Position numbers and translations under genes: made by a program. A DNA stretch of 5,930 nt, from NCBI GenBank assembly GCA_002338335.1, contig DDIC01000063.1, positions 20,827 through 26,756 of the forward strand, written 5' to 3'. The notes under the pieces are model-generated. The model searched no databases and was not told the origin of the DNA. It worked only from the letters and a program-made list of their open reading frames with translations. The stretch comes from Bacteroidetes bacterium UBA1860. Lineage in GTDB: Bacteria > Bacteroidota > Rhodothermia > Balneolales > Balneolaceae. How positions within the stretch are numbered: position 1 is the stretch's first letter; every line of letters begins with the position of its first letter. Of the stretch, positions 1 to 5,373 are shown piece by piece.

Positions 1-565
1 GTTGGTTGGATTTCCAAATGCAGGCAAAAGCACCCTTCTGTCGGTTTTGTCAGATGCAAAACCAAAAATTGCGTCCTATCCATTTACAACCATAGAGCCC
101 AACTTGGGAATCGCACTATTATCGGATTATCGAAGCTTTGTGATCGCCGATATCCCAGGAATCATTGAAGGGGCACATGAAGGTAAGGGTCTTGGACTGC
201 AATTTTTGAGACATATCGAGCGAAATCAATGTTTGTTGTTTGTGATCTCATCGGAATCAAACATCACCGAAGAGTACCAAGTGCTATTGGACGAACTCAC
301 CTCTTATGAGCCATCCTTGCTTTCTCTGCCCCGTGTCTTGGCGATTACGAAGATGGATTTGTTGGGTCAGGAGTCGTTGGATCAACCCTTACCGGAGGAT
401 CCTCAGTGTGAGGTTGTGTTATGCTCATCGGTAACAAACCAAGGATTGGATGAGCTCAAAGAGGCACTTTGGGGTAGGCTCAAAGAGCTTGCGCCCTCAG
501 ATGACGAGCCATGGAGAGAGCGACCTGAGGATGATGCCGACCCTTCCACGGATATGCCATCCTAA
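1..565 (+). CDS. obg: Obg-family GTPase, 3' part (5' end outside window)
   Basis: This is the GTPase domain of Obg/CgtA, which binds the large ribosomal subunit during its assembly and is linked to stress and cell-cycle control. Reading from base 2, the G motifs appear in order: P-loop GFPNAGKST (window residues 3-11), switch I YPFTT (26-30) followed by EPNLG, switch II DIPGIIEGAHEGKGLG (50-65), TKMD (116-119, the NKxD position) and a G5-like SSV (142-144). TKxD instead of NKxD is, as I recall, common in Bacteroidota Obg proteins. The first codon in the window is TTG, but this is internal: the glycine-rich Obg-fold domain of about 160 residues must lie upstream. After G5 the protein ends in a short acidic tail and has no OCT domain, which fits the shorter Obg forms. 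The stop codon is TAA at 563-565. dprA begins within a few bases of it or overlaps it, which suggests one transcript. Confidence 0.96.
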   Translation, partial: LVGFPNAGKSTLLSVLSDAKPKIASYPFTTIEPNLGIALLSDYRSFVIADIPGIIEGAHEGKGLGLQFLRHIERNQCLLFVISSESNITEEYQVLLDELTSYEPSLLSLPRVLAITKMDLLGQESLDQPLPEDPQCEVVLCSSVTNQGLDELKEALWGRLKELAPSDDEPWRERPEDDADPSTDMPS

Positions 566-569
566 GGCC

Positions 570-1697
570 GTGGAGAAGGTTGCAGTCCCTGTAGAAAGGC
601 TTCTAGCACTTTCTATCTACCCTAATGTGGGTATCAAAACATTGAACCAACTCTTGGATGCACATCTGGAGTTTCCAAGCTCAACATGGAATGCGCAATG
701 GCTCCGAAAGATGAGTATCAAGCAAGCACCCCTTGCACGCGTCATTTCTGATGGGGTGATTCCTGAAGATCTACTTCGAAAAGCACAGGGGTGGATTCTA
801 GAGACTCAAAAGATTGGGGCTCGAATCGTAACCAGGGTAGATTCAGAGTACCCACAGATGCTTCTCCACATCTATGAAGCACCCCCATTTTTATGGTTGA
901 GAGGCAATCCAGAGGTTCTAAAGATGCCTCTATTATCGGTCGTGGGTACGCGCCGACCTACCCATACTGCGGTTCGAGAGACCAAAAGGATTGTAGAGGA
1001 TTGTGCGAGATTAGGTTTGGGAATTGTGAGTGGGCTTGCTCATGGGATTGATCAAGTAGCACATCGAGCGGCTTTAGACGGTGGGGGAGTCACTATAGCT
1101 GTGTTTGGATCGGGAATTAATCGAGTATATCCCTCACAACATCGAGCGTTAGCCAAAGAAATGTTACAACAAGGTGGATTACACATTTCTGAATTCCCAC
1201 CAGGCGCCCCACCCGCTAAACATCATTTTGTCAAACGTAATCGCATTATCAGTGGCCTTTCTCGAGCTTGCTTGCTAGGCCAATCAGCGCTAAAAGGGGG
1301 GAGTATGATAACCCAGTCGTATGTCAAAGAACAAGATCGTGACTTTTATGCCATCCCATATGCACCGAGTGAGCCTCAAAGTGGAGGTTCACTCTATGCA
1401 CTTCGCGACGGAGCTACTTTGACAAGATCGGCCAAAGATATTCTCTCGGAGAGTTATAAAGAGATTCTAACAGATCATGAGTGTACGTCAGTCGATTCAT
1501 CAAGTGCAACGATACACGCGCCCACATTACTACAAACGGAAATCTTGAGAAGGTGCCAATCAACGCCAGTTTCGATTGATGTGTTGATGCAAGCCATGCC
1601 AAATCAACGCAGCGAGGTCCTTTATGCGTTAATAGAATTGGAATGGCACCGTCGCATTAAGCGGTTGCCAGGAGATCAGTATATTCGCCATGAATAA
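570..1697 (+). CDS. dprA: DNA-processing protein DprA (Smf)
   Basis: DprA binds incoming single-stranded DNA in the cytoplasm and loads RecA onto it during natural transformation; it is also found in non-competent bacteria. With GTG 570 as residue 1 (375 aa), there is an N-terminal helical region starting at LLALSIYPNVG (11-21). The Rossmann-like core follows: SVVGTRRP (123-130), SGLAHGID (154-161), AVFGSGINRVYP (177-188), SEFPPG (207-212) and FVKRNRIISGLS (220-231). A C-terminal winged-helix domain spans about 318-370. Length fits the family (roughly 300-380 aa). The start is uncertain. GTG 570 lies 4 bp after the obg stop and gives a usual-length N-terminus. ATG 531 has GGAGAGAG upstream at 513-520, and ATG 450 has AAGG at 441-444, but both force overlap with obg and add residues that look non-native. 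Two usually conserved sites differ: the Glu of VVEA is Gln238, and the Asn of GTNxLIRDGA is Leu275. It lies between obg and rpoN and is probably co-transcribed with them. Confidence 0.94.
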   Translation: MEKVAVPVERLLALSIYPNVGIKTLNQLLDAHLEFPSSTWNAQWLRKMSIKQAPLARVISDGVIPEDLLRKAQGWILETQKIGARIVTRVDSEYPQMLLHIYEAPPFLWLRGNPEVLKMPLLSVVGTRRPTHTAVRETKRIVEDCARLGLGIVSGLAHGIDQVAHRAALDGGGVTIAVFGSGINRVYPSQHRALAKEMLQQGGLHISEFPPGAPPAKHHFVKRNRIISGLSRACLLGQSALKGGSMITQSYVKEQDRDFYAIPYAPSEPQSGGSLYALRDGATLTRSAKDILSESYKEILTDHECTSVDSSSATIHAPTLLQTEILRRCQSTPVSIDVLMQAMPNQRSEVLYALIELEWHRRIKRLPGDQYIRHE

Positions 1698-1734
1698 AGA
1701 CTAGCAATGAGTACAATCATTCAATCCCATTTTC

Positions 1735-3318
1735 GTGAAGTCTGAACAGCGGTCCACACTGCAGCAGAAGCAGAAACAATCGCAGGGGCAAACCTTGTCA
1801 CCGCAACAGATTCAGTACGTGAAATTGTTGCAACTGCCCACCCTTGCCTTTGAACAACGGGTAAAAACTGAACTCGAGGCGAATCCTCTTTTGGAAGAGG
1901 ACGCCCTGTGGGAATCTTCGGAAGTGTCAGACATTGAATCAACAGACACTATTTCTGAAGATTCCGATTCGCAGGAAGAGGATCAAGACACCTCGGACGA
2001 GTGGGAGGAGTATCTTCAAAATAGTGAAGCAACGGATGATGTTGTCAATCAACGTCCTCCTGAGAAAGAGATCGATCGGCCTGATCCATATGTGATGAAT
2101 CTGCTAGAGCGCCTCGAGCAAGAAGTTCATTTAATGGACCTAGATCCAATGGACGAAGCGATTGCAGAGCAAATATTGGGTTCACTGGATGATGATGATG
2201 GGTACTTTCGTCGTGATGAGACAGCCATTGCTGACCGACTTGCTTTTGACCAAGGCTTTCCTGTCAATGAACAGGATATTGAGCGAGTTCGTCAACTTGT
2301 TATGCGTCTTGACCCGATTGGTGTTGCTGCAAAAACACTTCAAGAATGTCTTTGGGTGCAACTTGATGAGGCAGTTAAAGACGATGAAATGCATTCGCCG
2401 TTAAGACTCGCATTGGAGATTGTGCGTGATTATTGGCCTTTGTTTGAGGCAAAAAAATGGACGACACTCCAAGAGCAACTTGACCTTTCAGAGCAGGAGC
2501 TAACGCCGGCTCTTGAACGGATTCGAGCCTGCAATCCAAAACCTGGCTCTATTGAAGGAGATGATTCCCCTCAGTGGGTGATTCAAGAACCAGACGTGAG
2601 GATCCAATTTTATAGCTCAAACGAATTGTCTCAACTTGATGCAACGACTCGTGCCTCTTGGATGGGAACAGGAGTGGATGGATCGGCTCAGATAGAGACA
2701 ACAGACGGTGTTTTTGTCGTAAAACTCCACCCGAGGAACGCTCCTAAACTACGTTTATCGAGGCAATACAAGGCGATGTGGGATCGTCTTCAAGATCCCT
2801 CAGGAGGTTCAAAGTCCAAAGAGAACGAGGAGACGAGGGCATTTATCAAAGAAAAGATGGACGCAGCTACCTGGTTTATGGATTCCATTGAGCAGCGCAA
2901 GCAAACATTTTTGAAAACAATGACGGCCATTGTACGCCATCAAACGGTTTATTTATCCACCGGAAAAGGGCTAAAGCCCATGATCTTAAAAGATATTGCT
3001 GAAGAAATTGGGATGGATATCTCAACGATTTCTCGCGTAGTTAAAGGAAAATCTCTTCAAACGCCTCATCACAATCTTCAATTGCGAGACTTATTTACCG
3101 AAGGAATTCCCCTAAAAGGTGGTGGTGAATTATCTAGTACGGAGGTTAAGGGTAAAATCCGTACGTGGATTGAGGAAGAAGACCCAACTACACCCCTTGG
3201 AGATCAGGCTCTCACCGATCAACTCAACCAAGAAGGAATCCAAATTGCACGAAGAACGGTGGCCAAATACCGTGAGCTTATGCAAATACCCGTGGCTCGT
3301 CGTCGCAAGGAGTCATGA
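1735..3318 (+). CDS. rpoN: RNA polymerase sigma-54 factor RpoN
   Basis: Sigma-54 directs RNA polymerase to -24/-12 promoters, where opening needs an AAA+ enhancer-binding protein; none is encoded in this window. The 527-aa product has all family parts. Region I is Gln-rich (about 8-55, with LSPQQIQYVKLLQLPTLAFEQR). An acidic region II linker follows (about 54-98, rich in D/E/S). The core-binding domain covers about 115-343, including CNPKPG (266-271) and RNAPKLRLSRQY (334-345). The helix-turn-helix is ILKDIAEEIGMDISTISRVV (417-436). The RpoN box ARRTVAKYRE (505-514) is perfect. The start is GTG 1735: stop codons at 1702 and 1708 block the frame upstream, no ATG is available before region I, and no Shine-Dalgarno sequence is visible. 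It lies 37 bp after dprA with no obvious terminator between, so read-through is likely. Oddities are Ser440 where the usual NKYVQT motif has Tyr, and about 30 extra residues (roughly 292-323) in the core-binding domain. Confidence 0.97.
   Translation: MKSEQRSTLQQKQKQSQGQTLSPQQIQYVKLLQLPTLAFEQRVKTELEANPLLEEDALWESSEVSDIESTDTISEDSDSQEEDQDTSDEWEEYLQNSEATDDVVNQRPPEKEIDRPDPYVMNLLERLEQEVHLMDLDPMDEAIAEQILGSLDDDDGYFRRDETAIADRLAFDQGFPVNEQDIERVRQLVMRLDPIGVAAKTLQECLWVQLDEAVKDDEMHSPLRLALEIVRDYWPLFEAKKWTTLQEQLDLSEQELTPALERIRACNPKPGSIEGDDSPQWVIQEPDVRIQFYSSNELSQLDATTRASWMGTGVDGSAQIETTDGVFVVKLHPRNAPKLRLSRQYKAMWDRLQDPSGGSKSKENEETRAFIKEKMDAATWFMDSIEQRKQTFLKTMTAIVRHQTVYLSTGKGLKPMILKDIAEEIGMDISTISRVVKGKSLQTPHHNLQLRDLFTEGIPLKGGGELSSTEVKGKIRTWIEEEDPTTPLGDQALTDQLNQEGIQIARRTVAKYRELMQIPVARRRKES
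3313..3318. other. Shared convergent stop palindrome TCATGA
   Basis: TCATGA is its own reverse complement and supplies TGA to rpoN (3316-3318, plus strand) and TGA to the membrane protein gene (3315-3313, minus strand). The two genes therefore overlap by exactly these 6 bp and no room is left for an intergenic terminator. Confidence 0.9.
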
Positions 3319-4704
3319 CAACAATTCTGCCATCAGTAGACCTATTTGTCCGTCGCTAGATTGGAGAAATAGCAACAGAATAAAGCTTGGCAAGCCGACA
3401 GAAAGAAGTGACCACAGCATTGACTTCACGACCACAACATGTTGTCCTGGACATGTCATATTCCATATTGCGACTACGCCAAAGATGGTCTGAAAACCGA
3501 CTGTACCGCCAAGAATCCATCCAATTCTTTGATCGAGCATCCCAAGACCATAGAGCAACACCCATCCAATCCACCATACACCATGGAGGTGTTCCATCCA
3601 TCCAAGAATGGAGCTTGAATCCGAGAGAGAAGGTTGATGTGAGCTAATATAGATGAGCAACCATTGAAACCCAACCCAACAAAAAATAATGGGGAACCAA
3701 AACCCTAAGCCCAGCCAATAATTGTTGATAGGATAAGGGAGTACCCCAGCGCTCATCCAGCCATGGACAACTTGCGCTGAAAATCCATCCGTAAACCACA
3801 AGGGGATAATGGACGAGATGAACAACACGGCTGCTAGCATCCATAAGACACTCCATCGACCTTCTCGTAGATTGCGCGAGTTGCGTAACGTTTCACCTGC
3901 TCGACCGTTGACAAAGGTGCGATAAAGTCGTTGAGAGTAGTACTTTTGACGCTGGAGGAACAAGGCAAAGACGATAAAAACGATTACCCATATGAAGGCT
4001 GGCTGACGAGGAGGGGTGACACTAGATCGCTCATCCGCAAAAGGGATGGCGGTTCGTTGCCCTATGCTCCAATCACGAAATATTGCGCTCAAGGAAGGCT
4101 CAGCCGAAAGGATTTCTTTATACAGTGATTGCTCCATCCAAATCGATGTTACCGAGCTTTCACGCAGTGACTCCAACATCGTGAGGATATCAGACAACTC
4201 GACGTCAGGCCAAGATCCAATCCAAATCTCTCCTTCAAGAGTTCCAACCTCGAGCGCACGTAAAGCGGTTTCAAAATCCACAAAGGAGACAATCCATGCA
4301 CTGTGATCCACAGGATTCAATGTTGGTGGACGTAAAATGATGGACGAATCATCTCCTTCAAGCGTGATTCCGTCGCGAGACCATAGCTCAAAGGTCCGTA
4401 GTCGTGGACGATTTGGGGAAAGAAGATAGAGTTGATCGGTCACCTGGTGATACCGATCCATAGAGAGCGCAAGGGCTTCATCATCCTCGACCGTGGACGG
4501 CGCAAACCACAAGTAGGGCTCTGGATACACCCAACGCTTTGGAACCCCCTCAATGCCATCCGATGCTTCTGAATCGACCGAGATACTTTGACTCCAAATC
4601 CCTACCTGAAGGGGCTCTTGCGTCGATTGTCCAAATGCCAAGGGACTCCAAAAGCAGATAAATCCTACCCACAGAGATCTCAAGGTAGATCGACGCATAC
4701 TCAA
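3313..4704 (-). CDS. Exported N-terminal domain plus polytopic membrane protein, unknown function (DUF4271-like?)
   Basis: I do not recognise a defined function. The 463-aa product starts with a likely signal peptide (basic MRRSTLRS, hydrophobic LWVGFICFWSPLAFG, possible cleavage near residue 25). About 210 residues without membrane segments follow, presumably periplasmic. Membrane helices are predicted near 236-251, 285-304, 329-353, 377-391, 394-414 and 426-448. The stretch after the first helix (QRQKYYSQRLYRTFVNGRAGETLRNSRN, about 251-278) and the following helix spacing faintly recall Bacteroidota DUF4271 proteins; this is from memory and uncertain. The protein is very Trp-rich: 27 of 463 residues. 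The start is probably TTG 4704, which overlaps the upstream regulator's stop (TTGA) and has AAAGGGGG 7 nt before it (4719-4712); ATG 4698, two codons later, is the alternative. The tight overlap implies co-transcription and translational coupling with the Lrp-type gene. The stop shares a palindrome with the rpoN stop. Confidence 0.88.
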   Translation of the reverse strand: MSMRRSTLRSLWVGFICFWSPLAFGQSTQEPLQVGIWSQSISVDSEASDGIEGVPKRWVYPEPYLWFAPSTVEDDEALALSMDRYHQVTDQLYLLSPNRPRLRTFELWSRDGITLEGDDSSIILRPPTLNPVDHSAWIVSFVDFETALRALEVGTLEGEIWIGSWPDVELSDILTMLESLRESSVTSIWMEQSLYKEILSAEPSLSAIFRDWSIGQRTAIPFADERSSVTPPRQPAFIWVIVFIVFALFLQRQKYYSQRLYRTFVNGRAGETLRNSRNLREGRWSVLWMLAAVLFISSIIPLWFTDGFSAQVVHGWMSAGVLPYPINNYWLGLGFWFPIIFCWVGFQWLLIYISSHQPSLSDSSSILGWMEHLHGVWWIGWVLLYGLGMLDQRIGWILGGTVGFQTIFGVVAIWNMTCPGQHVVVVKSMLWSLLSVGLPSFILLLFLQSSDGQIGLLMAELLS

Positions 4705-5189
4705 CGGGTTGCCCCCTTTAGGGTGACGGTTTTTTCGATCGGGATTTTTTGAGATTCTTTGAAGGTAGACAACACAATATTGGAACGCGTTTTACTCACA
4801 CCCTCCCATGACTGCACTTGGGATAAAAACTGCTCAAAGGTGGTAGTGTTTTTTGTACGAACCTTGAGCATGTGAGACCCATCACCTGTTATACTATGAC
4901 ATTCGAGTACTTCAGGGTGTTGAGAGGCATGTTTTACAAATTCAGGATAATGATGGGACCCATCTACTTCGACAAAAATGAACGCGGTGATATCAAAATG
5001 AAATAATGTTGCATCTAGTACAGCGACATACTCTTGAATTAACCCCCGTTCTTCTAATTTTCGCATCCTCTCCGAGACAGAGGGGACCGACAAATGAACT
5101 ACTTCTGCAATTTCATTTCTCTGGGCACGTCCCGCTTTTTGAAGGTGATTCAAGATTTTGATGTCAATTTCATCCAAAACAACACTCAT
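4701..5189 (-). CDS. Lrp/AsnC-family transcriptional regulator
   Basis: This is a 162-aa DNA-binding regulator of the feast/famine (Lrp/AsnC) family. Such proteins form dimers and higher oligomers and usually sense an amino acid or similar small molecule. The N-terminus LDEIDIKILNHLQKAGR (5-21) is followed by a helix-turn-helix (about 24-45: NEIAEVVHLSVPSVSERMRKLEE). A RAM/effector domain spans about 66-143, with TGDGSHMLKV (101-110) at the usual TGxxDxLLKV ligand-loop position and the closing strand TRSNIVLSTFKES (134-146). Length is typical of the family, with a short basic tail. The ATG at 5189 has GAGG 5 nt upstream (5198-5195). It is divergent from serS and its stop overlaps the start of the membrane protein gene, so that protein is a plausible target or partner. 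The ligand cannot be told from sequence. Autoregulation is common in the family, and a candidate operator lies upstream. Confidence 0.95.
   Translation of the reverse strand: MSVVLDEIDIKILNHLQKAGRAQRNEIAEVVHLSVPSVSERMRKLEERGLIQEYVAVLDATLFHFDITAFIFVEVDGSHHYPEFVKHASQHPEVLECHSITGDGSHMLKVRTKNTTTFEQFLSQVQSWEGVSKTRSNIVLSTFKESQKIPIEKTVTLKGATR
4712..4719 (-). promoter_or_regulatory. Ribosome binding site deciding the TTG start of the membrane protein gene
   Basis: AAAGGGGG on the minus strand, inside the 3' end of the Lrp-type gene, lies 7 nt before TTG 4704 but 13 nt before ATG 4698. The spacing favours the TTG start that overlaps the upstream stop codon, although ATG is the commoner codon. The two choices differ by only two residues. 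Confidence 0.4.
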
Positions 5190-5194
5190 TTACG

Positions 5195-5198
5195 CCTC
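5195..5198 (-). promoter_or_regulatory. Ribosome binding site of the Lrp-type gene
   Basis: GAGG on the minus strand lies 5 nt before the ATG at 5189. It supports that start, which also matches the expected family N-terminus. Confidence 0.5.
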
Positions 5199-5216
5199 GT
5201 ATTTATGCTTATCAGT

Positions 5217-5224
5217 CAAAGTTA
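5217..5224 (-). promoter_or_regulatory. Candidate Bacteroidota-type -7 promoter element for the Lrp-type gene
   Basis: On the minus strand this reads TAACTTTG, an exact match to the TAnnTTTG -7 consensus known for the primary sigma factor of Bacteroidota. Transcription would start near 5210, giving a leader of about 20 nt that contains the GAGG ribosome binding site. No TTTG/TTG -33 element is visible at the usual distance, so the call rests on one element, its position and the inferred phylum. Confidence 0.45.
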
Positions 5225-5237
5225 TTAATATGAAAAG

Positions 5238-5255
5238 CTAATTTAACCTAAATAG
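5238..5255. promoter_or_regulatory. Candidate operator: imperfect AT-rich inverted repeat
   Basis: The sequence CTAATTTA-ACC-TAAATAG forms an inverted repeat: TTTA and TAAA pair perfectly around a 3-bp centre, and the outer CTA/TAG pairs if one bulged base is allowed. It lies 14-31 bp upstream of the candidate -7 element, over the region where the -33 contact would fall. Lrp-type regulators bind AT-rich degenerate palindromes of about 15 bp and often repress their own genes, so an operator role is plausible but unproven. Confidence 0.3.
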
Positions 5256-5360
5256 ATTCGGTAATCAATGGCCTCCAATCCATGGGTTATAAGGTCATGA
5301 TCCTAAATTCCTGTCAATTACAACCCTCTTTTCTGCCTCACGGAACTCATCGATATTTCA

Positions 5361-5368
5361 TACCTTTT
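5361..5368 (+). promoter_or_regulatory. Possible -7 element placing the serS transcript start at its ATG
   Basis: TACCTTTT matches 7 of 8 positions of TAnnTTTG and ends 5 nt before the serS ATG. If used, the mRNA would be leaderless or nearly so, in keeping with the missing Shine-Dalgarno sequence. No -33 element is evident upstream, so a chance match is quite possible. Confidence 0.2.
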
Positions 5369-5373
5369 TAGCC

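Larger units (their letters stand above)
5190..5373. promoter_or_regulatory. Divergent intergenic region between Lrp-type regulator gene and serS
   Basis: This 184-bp AT-rich spacer has no plausible gene on either strand. It must hold the promoters for both divergent genes. The half nearest the regulator gene contains the candidate -7 element and inverted repeat listed separately. The half nearest serS (about 5256-5373) shows no strong hairpin, T-box-like element or clear promoter apart from the TACCTTTT box just before the serS ATG. Confidence 0.6.

Noticed and set aside
1707..1745. 12-codon ATG reading frame (MSTIIQSHFREV) overlapping the GTG start of rpoN
   Set aside because: It is in another frame and very short, with no ribosome binding site or leader-peptide character. 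Probably chance.
1721..1942. Minus-strand open frame opposite the rpoN start
   Set aside because: It lies antisense to conserved sigma-54 region I, has no recognisable protein features and is best explained as a shadow frame.
2162..2404. Second plus-strand frame inside rpoN and its minus-strand mirror at 2182-2394
   Set aside because: Both lie inside the conserved core-binding domain of rpoN and have composition typical of shadow frames.
3319..3400. Search for a rho-independent terminator downstream of rpoN
   Set aside because: No GC-rich hairpin followed by a T run is visible; the stretch is coding on the opposite strand.
3356..4306. Several open frames of 65-96 codons overlapping the membrane protein gene on both strands
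   Set aside because: The long minus-strand frame with signal peptide, helices and operon context explains this region; the others show no domain or start-site support.
5268..5304. Short self-complementary bits (ATGG...CCAT, CCATGG, TCATGA) in the divergent spacer, considered as a terminator or riboswitch/T-box for serS
   Set aside because: Stems are only 4-6 bp, with no T tract, no antiterminator pairing and no T-box sequence, so structure is not supported.
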